Shown here piece after piece: positions 23,107 through 34,654 of a stretch of 64,000 nucleotides of DNA; position 1 is the first letter of the stretch; every line of letters starts with the position of its first letter. Below the pieces are notes generated by a model. That model was not told the DNA's origin. It did not search any database and saw only the letters and a list, made by a program, of their open reading frames with translations. Source of the DNA: Agapetus fuscipes (Eukaryota; Arthropoda; Insecta; Trichoptera; Glossosomatidae); contig OX637356.1 in assembly GCA_951799405.1 (NCBI GenBank), positions 9,571,229 through 9,635,228 on the forward strand, read 5' to 3'. The position numbers were made by a program, and so were the translations under genes.

Positions 23107-23432
23107 AAAACGCAACTAAGCTACACATATAGTGTAACTTTTTGCCTGCGTTATCCCTGAAGGGGTCGGATAAGGCGATTCGGGACTTACTTATTTTTAC
23201 ATCAACCACTTTCAGTTGAAGTGGGGGTTTCTCAGCTCCCGAGGGGGTGGTTCTCATTTCTTGTGAAGGCTGAGTACACCATACGTACATACTTACAAAT
23301 TAAAATCCAAACCTCAAATGAACATAAACCATGCAACTTATTCCGACCTTCCCTGAAACAGGGGTGACATTGGCAAAGTGAACCATTTTTTGCAGTATAG
23401 GTAATCAGCCTCATACCAAGCATGAAGTCAAG
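23107..23432 (-). repeat. Rep-A SINE fragment fused to Rep-C fragment
   Basis: The inverted Rep-A 3' part (23107-23278) runs directly into an inverted Rep-C head part (23280-23432, ending AAGTCAAGGAATTC). Both are truncated at the junction, implying insertion with deletion or a recombination joint. Confidence 0.75.
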
Positions 23433-23796
23433 GAATTCTTTATTATTATCATTTGTGTTTTCTACAATAAGCTTTCAATTATTTATGACTTTTGAGGCCA
23501 TTTGGCTAATCGCTCAACAACATGGATGTAAAACTAACATTTACACACTTATAGATAATTTAAATTTGCCATTATCAAAAAGATAAGGCGTACACTGCAC
23601 AGACCGGTCTACCGGATATGCTATATCAGATAAATATACACACATGTAGAAATAAATTTGTTGAAATAATAAATCAGAAAACAATAAATTGTCTTCGTCT
23701 TCTTTGGATTTTTTTGGCCACTATCACTTTTTTGGGATTGCCAACACAAATCTGTAACTGTTATAATATCTACACCTGTAGGTTCCTTGATTTTAC

Positions 23797-23912
23797 ATAA
23801 GTAGGTTGGTGCGAGGTTGAACAATGAACATACTGTAAAAATTGGTTCACTTCGCCAATATCACCTGGGGGCTTTTGTTTATTTAAGATTTGGGGTTTTA
23901 TTTTGTAAGTAT
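23797..23912 (+). repeat. Rep-C copy, 5' half
   Basis: Head AAGTAGGTTGGTGCGAGG through the middle GGTTTTATTTTGTAAGTA. The palindrome and tail have been lost. Confidence 0.65.
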
Positions 23913-24496
23913 ATATAAATGTCAATATTTTTTTGCATGTAAGATTAAAGGTACACAGATTTAGTCAAAATAAGTAAAAAGCAATAGGTCATGTTCACAA
24001 ATCAATCTGTGATTTGCCATTTATTTTTCACAAAAAAAAAATAGGTACACAATAAACTTAACAAATAACAATAAATAATAACTTACTTAAAAATACATAA
24101 AAACATACATCAAGAACAACAACATGGGCTTAAATAATACAAAAGATTTTTTATCAAAGTATAAGAAAATCAAATTAATTTTGTAAAGAGATAACTTTTT
24201 TGATGTTAAAAAAAAATCTCAAGTACCTACAAACAATTTTGAGTATTTCTTTTTAATTCGTAAAAATAAGATGTGTGTTTTAAATCGATACCTGCTATTA
24301 TTCTAGACCTGTAGGATATATGGTTGTGTCACAGGTAGGCGAGTAACGCGTTAAAATCGTAATCTACCTACCCATACCTAGATGACATTTGTCGCATTGA
24401 AAGTCCTTTGATATTTTTTATTCTTCCAATGAATGTTTTTGAGTTCTGTATCAAACAAATGATTTAATAATAAAACTTCTTGAGAGATAGTCATAT

Positions 24497-24814
24497 TGTT
24501 ACGAACTACGGATTCGTCGTACGCAAGTCTAGTACGCTGGTTGGTGTGTATGACGTCTCTGGTATACTTTAGGACAATGCTCTAGTACCATCTACTAGGA
24601 AGTATCTACCATGTTCTCGAACATGCAAGAATCGTCTCTGCCGCACATACAAATACGAGCAAAGATTCTGTGGGACAGACAGAGTCGCTTTGACCGTTGT
24701 AACGCGAAAACCTGTAAGCTGAGAGTGAAGAGTGAACAGTACATTGTAACTTATGTGGTGAAAAATAAATCTTGAAATTAATCAATTAAAAGAACCCCAA
24801 GTTAAAACATAACA
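24497..24814 (+). mobile_element. Solo LTR (318 bp) with target duplication
   Basis: It starts TGTTACGAAC and ends AAAACATAACA (TGTTA...TAACA inverted termini). It is flanked on both sides by ATAT (24493-24496, 24815-24818), a 4-bp target duplication. No internal retroelement sequence is attached, so this is a solo LTR. Its 3' half recurs, joined to Rep-A, at 33771-34000 and 40446-40655. Confidence 0.85.
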
Positions 24815-24818
24815 ATAT

Positions 24819-27172
24819 TTTTATGTAATTTTTTTTTGATGTACATTTCTTATATTTTTTAAAATTGTAAGTGAAAAAGAGTTAACAATACATAAAAATA
24901 AAAGAAGTCTTCGTATTTATAAACTATTTAAAGTGTAGAGTGATAATGTAAGAGGTCAACATGACCAATAAATACGCATTTAAACAATAAAATTAAATGG
25001 TTACAGTTTATTAAATTAAATTATAACCAACAGACATTCCAATAAATAGAAAACATTATTCATTTTCACACTTAGCAACTATTGCATTCATTTCATCCTC
25101 TCTCTTTCGCAGTAACAATAACAATACTCGTAATATGAAATATTCGCTATAAAAATGAAAGATGGTGTTGCCTTTTGAAAAAAAAAATGCATTCTATGTC
25201 AAATTGATAAATTTTAGTTTAAATCAGCTCATTTAAAAAAAGGTGCAGTATCACTTTGAGTATGAAAATTCATCAGAAAGGGAGAGCCAAAGGCAATTAT
25301 GTCCGATCTGTTGTTTAATAATTAATTTTAATTAACGACATTCCATTAAAACCATATGTAAAGAAAGAAACTGCGGGCTGCAGCTTTTTTAGGACAATAT
25401 TGACAGGTGTTATATCAAGATAATTTCTATCAGGACTTCTTCTAAGTGCAGTGGTTAGTAACTGATGGTCCAAAGGTCTGTAGCATACAAATATCCTTGA
25501 ATCTTGTTGACCTTGATGATAAAAAAATCAACAAAGTGGTCCCGAATAGGGACCACTTTTTCCAAAATATTTAAAGTAGCCTCTGGTCGGAAAAATATCA
25601 ATAACCACAAAGCAATATCCCATGTGTTCCTAGTGATGGAATTGATGAAGCAAGTCAAAATTTTATTATATTTTTTATGTAAAAAATAACAGCGTTAAAA
25701 CAATAAAAAACAATTTTGTTAGCAAATATTTCACATTGTTCGAGCAATAACACTAACAAACAAAAAAACTGACACATTTCTAGAATAAATAAATATACTT
25801 ATATAATATTTTAAATTATAGAGTAAAATTAAAGAACAATAAAACGAATTAAATAATAAAAAATTAAATAAACCTCAAAATAGAGTTACATTTTTTCGGC
25901 GCATTGCTGCGTCGAGTTTCCCCCAATAACCAGCCATTATATAAAAATAAAATAAATATTGTAATAAATAATATGTTTTAAATTAACAATATTATTTGTA
26001 CACAACAATAAATTAACAAAATAAATAAACTAAGTTTTGAACTATAAAGGACAGACGATAAAAAGAAAGTAGTAGGTAGAACTAAATTAATTTCGCATTA
26101 AAAAAAAAAAAACGTATTTTTTTTTGCAATAATAAACAAAAAATGCTTTAATCTTATTTGGAATATTATTGCTTCATTAAAAAAGTTAATATTGAACAAA
26201 TCATTGCAAATATTATTTTTTATATTTTTTTTAGCTAGAATCCATATTAAAAGTTAAATACATTTTCTTTTTTATTATTGTTTTCCCTACTAATCTTTTT
26301 TGGAAAAATGAAGTGTTTTAGTACGCGAAAGGAATAAATAAATGAAATATTAAGTGTATATTATTTTCTTGACTATGTTACACCCATGCTTGGTAAAAAA
26401 TACAATTTAAACATAAGTAGAACATAACTAGAGCTATTTATAATTATTGTTAATAATTTATAACAAAAAATATGTATGTTTTCACAACCCTGTGTTCGAA
26501 ATTATTTATTTTGTTTGTTATGAATTTTACCTATACAAAAACGGTTAAAAAATTGAGCATTATCAAAGTTTTTTTTTATTAATTTTAAAATCTACAATAT
26601 ATTTAAATTATAAATTTAAGTTATCGGATATTCTATGTAATAATGATTGTCTATTTCTGAATAAAAATGCATATTTATGGTTTTTCTTTGGGTAAAAGAT
26701 ATAAATTATTTTGTGACATATTTTTGAGCACATTTTTTTTTTATTAAAAGTAAGAACTAAAGCAACGGTTTACTAATAAATTTATAATATCCAGCCTCAT
26801 ACCGTTGCATTTTTTTTTGCCCAGAAAATGTCACAATTTTATTTTAGCCTTTGATGCTGCTAAGCACTGTTTTCCCGAAAATATGGAAATAAAAATATAA
26901 TAACTTGTAGGTATGGATATAAGTATGGCTGCCAATTATTTACTTGCTAATTTATATATCTAACCCAGCACCTACCCAGAAAATCAATATTTAAAATTTC
27001 GCACGCAATACAATGTCAATAATTTGTTATTCTAAACTTCGTTATCTTTTCTTACATATTGTCGATCAATTTCAATGGATAGGCTATGTCGCTGTTACAA
27101 TTCGTCGCGGATGAAATTCAATTTTCTAGGTTTAAAAAGTACATTTGGAATATTTCTAACTGATGTCAGATT
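24819..27172. other. Low-repeat AT-rich stretch, ZP gene 3' side
   Basis: Very AT-rich and free of the SINE/MITE families that crowd the rest of the window. It probably includes the 3' UTR of the ZP gene; a - strand AATAAA (TTTATT at 26838) is one of several candidates. A 67-aa - strand frame at 25455-25658 (see Findings) was not recognised. Confidence 0.45.
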
Positions 27173-30100
27173 CTATGAGTAAAAACAACTTTTTGAGGAC
27201 TTCTTTTTTGACAGTTGCGGCTCTCCAAACGTGGCGACCATAGTCTTTTCGTGAAGACCAGAGAAAGGTCTTAATCGTACGCAGAGGAAAGCGGAGACGA
27301 GGCACGACACAACCAAGATTGCCAGGAGGACAATCAAGGTCGCTGCAAAGCCAGGAGTTGTCATGCAAATCATACCTCCTGGAGGGAGCTCTTCTCTTGC
27401 GGGGAAGATCATGGTTTCAGACGATGAGGAGTTTGTACTTTCATCCAAAGCAAAAGTTAAATCTCCGGTTGAAACGACCCTGATCACTCTATTCAAGCCT
27501 ACTTCCTTTTCTGGGTGCACTTCTCTAGTACGCCTGACTCTCCTCTCGTCTCTGGGTCTTCCTCCGTGCAAAAAAGCTTCAAGAGGTAGAGGAGGTGGGG
27601 GTGGAGGCCCATATTCAGGTCCGGGTCTTCGTACTTCCGGTCCAGCAATGAGACCTCCTTCTGAGCACTGATCAGGGCATTGGTATCTACAGATTTGAAT
27701 GGTGCATTGGAAGTGTACTTCCATTGAATCAGGGAACTTGAAGGCCTGGAAGTGTGCGTATGATAGGACAGAAGCGCTCGCACCAAAGTTCTTTATTTTT
27801 GTAAACCTTGACATCAATTTTGGTCTTGTAACGCAACCTTTCTGGTCCACCAATTGAATTGGTGCACGTTTACCATCATGAGCCATGCAGTTCCTAACCA
27901 GCATGTCAAACTTGGAGTCGTCATCCTTGATAGCCAGAACCATAGTCATGGTTTGTCCAATCTTTACTAGACCTGATACTTCAGATGCCCAGGGTCCTTT
28001 GCCGACTTGGATCTGCATCCAGCAGCCTACATTGTCTCCAGCGAAGTCAGCTCTTACAACATCCAGCATGTCAACAGGGAATGGCCTGAATGTAACAGAC
28101 TTCTCATACTGGTCGTGCCACGTGCACCTCAGTTTCCTGGCTTGATCCCACACTTCTTGTACTTGAGGATCATACTGAATAACAATGATATTTTCAAAGT
28201 AGGTTCCAGACCCGGAGTCAGCTCCATATCCGTATAAACCATTCTCAGTATTTCCTGCAGTTCCACAAGCGTGAATGCTGATTTCAAAGTTGGCAGAAGT
28301 TCTTCCCAGACCAGCTGGCAAGTGGACGCAGTTCAAATTTGAGTAGTGTCCCTTTGAGAAGACGATGCCGTAGAATGGTTTATCGAACCCTAGAAAGACT
28401 TTCATTGAGTTTTTCTCGCATTTGACGTCAAGTGAGATGATCTTGGGCATTTCAGGGGCTGGTGCCGGCCAGATGTCGTTGCCGGTTTGGAAGAGTTTGT
28501 CCATGGCTTCCTGTTGCTTTGGTGGCGGTGGTGGGGGAGGAGGAGGGGGCCCGTGGTAGCCTCCATGCTCGAACAGCGGCTTGGGACCCAGGGAGCCGTG
28601 CTGCTTGTTGAGGAGACCATGAGGCGGCGGTCCAGAGTGGTGGCCGTTTGGAACTCGAGACAAGGCTGAAAATAAATAGAAAAATATATTGAATAGGAGC
28701 TAATGGCTTACACGGCCGGCGGTTGACACTGGAGAGCTTCTTTCTGGGATCTGTTTCCGTGGTCTGTCGGAGCTGGATAGACCAGCATCATTATCACGCT
28801 GAAGAAGCTCATCCCACACATGGTCGAAAAATCCGAAAGCTTCAGCTTTGATAGACCAATGACAAGACATCCCGGAAAGTAACTCTCTAGATAAATACAT
28901 TGGAATGAAAGTAAATATCTCCTCGGATTATTCAGATTCGGTTAAATTAACCTAATTAATTATCGATACCTTCAAGGTAAAACTGAATAAGTGACATATT
29001 AAGCCAACAAGGGTTTCTCAGCTAAATGCACCTTTTTGCCTATTTTCTATGAGAGAAAACATTACAAAAGTGAGAAAATCCTGTAGTTTAGAAGTATGTC
29101 ATGAGCGCTTCCTTACAATTAGCTCACTGACTATAAGAAGTTACCTCCAATAAAATGCTTTATCCACGATTTCTCAAATCAGTGAATCAGCACTTATTCA
29201 GTTTTTTATTTAAGAAGGGGATATATTAAACATAAAATCGTACTAAAACTCGTGACAGACAAATTTGGGAAAAATGTACTTTGATTAACATTTGAAGGGT
29301 ACAGGGGAAAAAGGATCACTGTCAAAAGTAAATCATTGTGAGAAAAAGGAAAAAACATTATTTACTTTGTATAACTGTTTATGAAACAACTTACTATAGT
29401 AGCAATTAAAACTATTTTTTATAGCTTATTTAATAATTTGGTTTTGAATTCTTAATTATTTATTTTCTTTGAGTAACCATAACAATAAAGAATATTTAGA
29501 AAATATTACTTGCAACAAGGATCATAGTCAATTGACATTGATCTTTTTTCTATTTTTAGTATTCATTTATTTTAATTGTAACACTATTTACTCAAAATAT
29601 TCTAGTTATTAGTAATAAAAATATTATAATTATTGACAAATTTAAAAGCTAATATTTAAATTAGCCTAATAAGAATCTGTGAACTGACTGACAGCCGGCT
29701 GTCAAAATGAAAAAAAAGATCAATGTCCATTAGACAATGATCTTTCTTTCTGCAACAAGGGTGACATTGATCTTTTCATGATACAGTCATACAATCTATT
29801 TTTGAGTCTGTTGTAGACTATGATCGTTTTAAGCGTTTTTCGGAAATCTAGACAAGAAGCTACCTTTATTTTGCACTAGATGGCATTGTTAGTTTTTTTT
29901 TGCTGAAAAATTGACAAAGATCCTTTTTCCCCTGTACCCTTCATTTGTTTTAGTATGGTGATGGCTATATTATATGGTAAGGTCAACGACGTTACCATGT
30001 TGAAAGCACCGGTTCCCATAGATCACTGAAGTAAAGCAACATTGGGCGCGGATAGTACTTGGATGGGTTACAGCTCAGGTACACCGCGTGTCGTTGGCAT

Positions 30101-30768
30101 CTTGGACCGGTCCGTAGTCCAGTGGCAACGCTTCGGACTCGTAAATCGAAGGTTATGGATTCGGATCCCGGCGGAGCACAAAAATATACCATTTATATTT
30201 CGAATGTGCTCTTCGCTGAGTTGAAAAATTCATAAACCTTTACCAAAGACCGGTCACAGAAAGGTCCATCCAACCTTACAACAACTGGGTCTTTCTTGAG
30301 AATTGGCGCTTTCTACAGCGACGACCAAGCTCGCAGAGGGCTCTTGAGGTGTGATACACACAAAAACAGCGCTCACCAAATAAATCATCCTAATATTATT
30401 ATTATTAAGGTACCATTTTTTTTTTATCAATATGGCAAAATGATAGAGAGGATCGCTTTTTCGTAGTCAATGTGAAATGTGAAATCAAATTTAATGGAAC
30501 TGAACAAGGATCCCTCACCCAGAGGATGACCTCTCCCCGGATGCTGTTGAGGCCCTCCGAAGTTGTGTTGCTGTTGTACCCTGTTGTTCCCACCAGCTCC
30601 TCCCTCTTGGTCGCCAGTTTCCATGGCCAGCTGGTCTCCTCCAGCTATCTCGTTGTCCTCCCGCTCTTGCAGGCCACTGCGTCTCTCCCCGTCCATTTGG
30701 GAGTTGGTGTCATCCTGCCCGGCTGATGTGTCGGCTGGTTCTGTGTCTTCGCAAAGACAGGGAGCCAA
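27173..30768 (-). CDS. ZP-domain transmembrane protein (dusky/miniature/piopio-type), 5' end missing
   Basis: Two exons are supported: 30768-30519 (acceptor TTTTCCAG, donor GTGAGG) and 28665-27173 (acceptor TATTTTCAG, stop TAG region at 27173). Joined in phase 1 they give about 580 residues. ZP proteins of this insect class polymerise at the apical surface and tether cuticle or luminal matrix to epithelia. In the second exon, residues 36-49 are poly-Pro, and a ZP domain spans about 77-335 with cysteines at 82, 112, 133, 180, 214, 259, 277, 320, 325, 329 and 333. A second Pro run follows, then RRVRR (374-378), a furin-type site. A single helix (about 439-462) and a 34-residue tail with KKKSSK end the protein. 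The upstream exon is acidic, Gln/Gly-rich, low complexity and starts LAPCLCED, probably just after a signal peptide in an exon not found. Choice among dusky-like, piopio and relatives needs alignment. Confidence 0.9.
28690..28890 (-). repeat. Rep-H repeat fragments in ZP intron
   Basis: The inverted sequence GGCCGGCGGTTGACACTGGA...GTGGTCTGTCGGAGCTGG matches 41300-41395 and 54150-54245. A second diverged fragment (ATCCGAAAGCTTCAGCTTTG) follows at 28825-28885. Confidence 0.55.
29295..29941. mobile_element. MITE in ZP intron (647 bp) with target duplication
   Basis: The TIRs AAGGGTACAGGGGAAAAAGG and (inverted) AAGGGTACAGGGGAAAAAGG are identical over at least 24 bp including GATC. CATTTG flanks both ends (29289-29294 and 29942-29947). 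There is no transposase. The superfamily is not assigned. Confidence 0.8.
30107..30412 (+). repeat. Rep-B SINE, full length, near ZP exon
   Basis: Head GTCCGTAGTCCAGTGGCAAC, B box GGATTCGGATCCC, standard body and tail AAATCATCCTAATATTATTA. It ends 107 bp from the ZP exon at 30519, in opposite orientation to that gene. Confidence 0.85.
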
Positions 30769-31439
30769 CTGGAAAATCAAGAGATTCAAGGTCAACACAG
30801 AGGTATGTATGTAAATAAACTGTTGTTGTCAAGAACATTGGTTCAGTGGTCGGAATGCTTGCTGTCAAGATTTGTGAAAGACAAATTCGTGGAACTAATT
30901 CAATGGAATCGGAACATTCCAAATTTTCCTCTGTGGGATATCCTAAGTGACTAGGTTTCATAGCAATCAAAAAGAATATTATGCAGTCACAATTATTTCC
31001 TGTCATTTTTATTGAAAATGGGAAATAGCATTAGAGCGCGGCCGAATTGCTGAGCATTTTTTTTCTTTCAGAAAACGTGTAAGATAACCTTCAAATGGAT
31101 CGTGTAAACTTTAATGTCGATAGGATTACAAAAAAAGGCCTGTTGTTGCGTAACGCTGACTCCTCCATTAAAGTAAAAAAAATCACATGCTCAAACGACG
31201 TAGCGAAACATGAGGCATCAAAGATATGACGTTCGTATATATGTATTCATAGACAATATTGTTACACCACTCGGCTTAATTTTTAGGGGAAGGCAATTTT
31301 ATTTTTATTAATGCTTGCTAAAGATGACAGTCCCATATAAGTGTAACATTTGCTCAAATTTGTGCTTAGTCAGTCTTTCTAATGAGGTCGGAACACTTTT
31401 GGACCTCAATGCATACATGTCTTGAACCATAGATAAAAT

Positions 31440-31840
31440 TAGGATGATTTATTTGGTAGGCACTGTTTTTGTTTGTATCACACATCAAGAGCCCTCTGCG
31501 AGCTTGGTCGTCGCTGAATTCTCAAGCAAGACCCAGTTGCTGTAAGGCTGGATGGACCTTTAGTGACCGGTCTTTGGTAAAGGGATATGATTTTTTCACC
31601 CAGCGAAGAGCATATTTAAAAATATAAATGGTATATTTTTTGTGCTCCGCCGAGAGTCCAACCCACAACCTTCCATTTATGAGTCCAAAGTGTTACCACT
31701 GGACTACGGACCCGTCGGTAGATATGTACATACATACTTACTACATACTCAAAAATTATGTCTAAGTTTAAATTTTTAGCTCTCTTCACATATCTGACTC
31801 TAGAGTCAGAAGTGTTAACCACTAGACTACGGACAGGTCA
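31440..31840 (-). repeat. Rep-B SINE plus a second Rep-B head
   Basis: One inverted, nearly complete copy spans 31440-31715 (tail ATAAAATTAGGATGATTTAT at left). An additional inverted head (AGTGTTAACCACTAGACTAC) lies at 31795-31838, the stub of another copy. Confidence 0.8.
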
Positions 31841-31849
31841 AATATATGT

Positions 31850-32340
31850 AGATACAATCATGGAAGTATATTCAAGTTCTATATATCGATGGATACAATA
31901 TTAAACGATCCATTTGAAATAAAACTGGGTTTGTTTAGAGTGGTGTATGTAGGTACATCCATTTCTCCTCTCTGACGTTGTTCACACCAGCTCAGTATTA
32001 TAGTGGTACACCCAAGACTCTCTCGAGTCACGACCGAAAGCCCAATCGTGATTCACAAGTTTTAACCATAACAATATTACAATAGCCATCAATAAGTTAT
32101 ACATAGTGAAGTTGTGCTGAGAGGCAGTAAGTAAATATGTCGAAAGATACTGAGGTTTAATGCAGAAGATATAAATTTACTTCGACAGTATTCGTTAGTC
32201 AAAATACTCGTATCTTGAATCATTTATTATGTTCTATACTTCTAAAGGGTAGATAAATACTGTGGATCTTAAAATACGAGTAAAATTCCTCCCTTCACCA
32301 AATTCGTAGATTAAAATACTCATATATAAATTCATTGACG
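31850..32340. other. No gene seen; possible LTR-like end
   Basis: The segment near 32020-32095 (CCATAACAATATTAC end) resembles the 3' terminus of the solo LTR at 24.8 kb only over the last dozen bases. Nothing else was recognised. Confidence 0.25.
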
Positions 32341-32477
32341 TATAGGTTGGTTTGAATTCTTTGACTTATAGGTTGGTATGAGGCTGACCACACATACCCT
32401 ATTCAGGAAAATCATAAAATATTCATAAATGTACATGGGTAAAAACTAGTTATTTAATTTAACTTATTCAACTAAAT

Positions 32478-32878
32478 GAAATGAAAGAAGTATGTAAAGA
32501 CAGAAAAAAATGGCGGCTAACCTAAAATGTTGGCAGCTTATACTATTTTTATTTTATGTAATTAACCACTGACTTTTTTTTAATATAATTCTTTTTGAGG
32601 TTCTGTGTTTTTTTAGATACTTAAATCCTTGGATTATAGATTGGTATGAGGCTGACCAACCATACTTTAAAAAATGGTTCACTTTGCCAATGTCACCCCT
32701 GTTTCAGGGAAGGTTGGCTAAAGTTGCAGGTTTTACGTTCATTTGAAGTTTGGATTTTTATTTATAAGTACACATGTAGCACTTGTGAGCGTGAACTTAC
32801 ACGTGTCTGTCTGTTTGTCGGCATGCATTTGATATGAATTTCAAATGTTTGTATATCTTTGCAACTTAGATTATAGAT
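32478..32878 (+). repeat. LINE-like remnant followed by Rep-C copy
   Basis: 32478-32540 is a diverged copy of the receptor-intron remnant (AAATGAAAGAAGTATG, TGGCGGCTAA). A Rep-C copy at 32625-32878 follows, with head reading TTGGATTATAGATTGGTATG and tail TTGCAACTTAGATTATAGAT. A loose Rep-C head piece also lies at 32338-32398. Confidence 0.65.
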
Positions 32879-33210
32879 ATGAGAGATGAAAGTGCATGAT
32901 ATTTATTACTCATGCCGGCAAGTGAAGTATTTATAGTTTCAAGTGTACCTACTGCCGTTTCGTAGATTTCAATCTGGACATTGATTTGTTTCTGTGAATC
33001 CTGAACCGGAACAGCTCACTGCAACTGGCCTGTACGTGATGCCTTGAAATAATATTTAATACATCTGTTTAGGTTGTTCCCACCCTGTTGGAGGGTTTAG
33101 AATTGTATGTGCCTAAGATGGCTATATGCGAGGGCTAATCCATGACCTACTTCATGTGCCGATGAGCCGTTCAGCACGCTGAGCATAAAATATTGCCCAA
33201 ATCTTATCTC

Positions 33211-33432
33211 GATGCCGCATGTGGACCTACAATATAAAAAACCCGAATCTCAAATGAACATACACCTTGCAACTCCTGCCGACCTTCCCTGAAACAGGGG
33301 GGACATTGGCAAAGTGAACCATTTTCTACAGCATGGGTGGTCAGCCGCATACCACCACCTCTGCTTATGGGAATTCATTTAATATGTAATTTATGTGTTA
33401 CAAATCTTTGCAACTTAGATTATCTGGTAGAT
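33211..33432 (+). repeat. Rep-C copy with inverted 5' half
   Basis: 33211-33355 is the head half in reverse orientation (CCGCATGTGG...GGTCAGCCGCATACC). 33360-33432 is the tail half in direct orientation (CTTATGGGAATTCATTTAAT...TTGCAACTTAGATTAT). The two halves meet near the middle of the element with only about 30 consensus bases missing. Confidence 0.75.
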
Positions 33433-33445
33433 ATCCTTAGATAGT

Positions 33446-33770
33446 CCGGTCGATAGCTCAGTTGGTAGAGTGCTTACATTCCATGCCGTGAGCTCGGGTT
33501 CGAATCCCACCGAGGGTGTCAGAAATGATTTCCCGTTTCGGTGTTTATTTCAAACTCCAAAATAAAATACCGGCAAGGCTTACTCAAACTTCACAAGAAA
33601 TGAGTACCAGCCCTTTCGGGAGCTGAGAAACCCCCACTTCAGCTGAAGTGGTTGGCGTAAGGCCGGCCCCCTTACCTGTAAAAATGAATAGGTTCAACTC
33701 GCCACATGCGACCTCTTCGGGGATAACGCGGCAAGAAGTTACACTATATGTGTAGCTTAGTTGCGTTTTT
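33446..33770 (+). repeat. Rep-A SINE, full length
   Basis: Head GATAGCTCAGTTGGTAGAGT, B box GGGTTCGAATCCC, 3' end GTGTAGCTTAGTTGCG and a T run. Confidence 0.9.
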
Positions 33771-34268
33771 TTTTTTTGCATCTCTGCGGCACATGTAAAT
33801 ACGAGCAAAGATTATGTGGGACAGACAGAGTCGCTTTGACCATTGTAACGCGAAGACCTGAAAGCAGAGAGTGAAGAGTGAACAGTACATTGTAAACCTA
33901 TATTGTGAAAAAATAAATCTTGTGAAATAAATTTAAACCGTAATTTAATTAAAAGAACCCCAAATCAAATCATAACAGTTTTTAGTGAAACTTACTTATA
34001 TTCTTTTTTTCAGATTCAGGTCATATGACCTGGAATAAAATGAATATCTACCGAAAGGGAAGTTGAGCTAAATGTAAAATTTATGCTTGGAGAAATTATC
34101 GACAGGCTTGGATTAGCTTGAAAGGGGCTGACTAACGACCACAGCATTTCCCATCAACAAGTAGGATGTTTCATTGACCACGTTTCCACTACAAGGCAAC
34201 TCGCTTTCAGACGTTGTCAAACACATCACTAATGGTCGCCTACTTTCCCCATTATGTTTCTTCTTTTA
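33771..34268 (+). repeat. LTR-derived segment duplicated at 40.4 kb
   Basis: About 500 bp almost identical to 40446-40942 (three differences noticed by eye). The first ~215 bp are the 3' half of the 24.5-kb solo LTR (ATACGAGCAAAGATT to AAATCATAACA). The rest is unique and includes the perfect palindrome CAGGTCATATGACCTG. A short Rep-A 3' end piece follows at 34277-34311. Confidence 0.85.
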
Positions 34269-34458
34269 TTTACTTTTTAAGTTACACTATATGTGTAGCT
34301 TAGTTGCGTTATTATAGATTCTTACAATTTAGTACACATGCGAAATGTGCATCTTAGATTTTTTGTGGCACCGATCCGGGCCTGGTTGTTCATCTTCCCA
34401 ATGAGGTCAGAAACGGTCCGCATATCTGAGGCCCCATATGGACATCTCGAGCCCGGAC

Positions 34459-34623
34459 CTGTGCCCCTAGTATAAAATATCGCGTGAATCTCGCCTCGAT
34501 AGCGTAAATAGAAAATGTATGCAATACACGACGGCACTCCTAGAAAGCGATTTAGTTTTTATACGTTTTTTCGATTTACGCGATCGAGGTGAGCTTGCAC
34601 AATGTTGTATACTTGGGGTACTG
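34459..34623. mobile_element. MITE-G copy
   Basis: The ends are CTGTGCCCCTAGTATAAAAT and (inverted) CAGTACCCCAAGTATACAAC, with a sub-terminal CGATAGCGTAAAT/TTTACGCGATCG pair. It is the same family as 48667-48792. Confidence 0.65.
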
Positions 34624-34654
34624 AACTAGTGGGTCTATAATACTCTCGGTTCCA

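Noticed and set aside
27363..28145. Plus-strand open frames opposite the ZP exon
   Set aside because: They are antisense shadows of a strongly supported coding exon with intact ZP motifs.
30427..30798. Extending the upstream ZP exon leftward as a single exon to include VLTLNLLIFQLAP as a signal peptide
   Set aside because: There is no in-frame ATG and a good acceptor (CTTGATTTTCCAG) lies exactly at the start of LAPCLC. A separate signal-peptide exon is more likely, though this stays open.
33446..33520. tRNA-gene-like sequences with A and B boxes (also at 20.6, 22.5, 40.1, 48.1 and 53.1 kb)
   Set aside because: Each is followed by the same SINE body and the cloverleaf pairing is poor; none looks like a functional tRNA gene.
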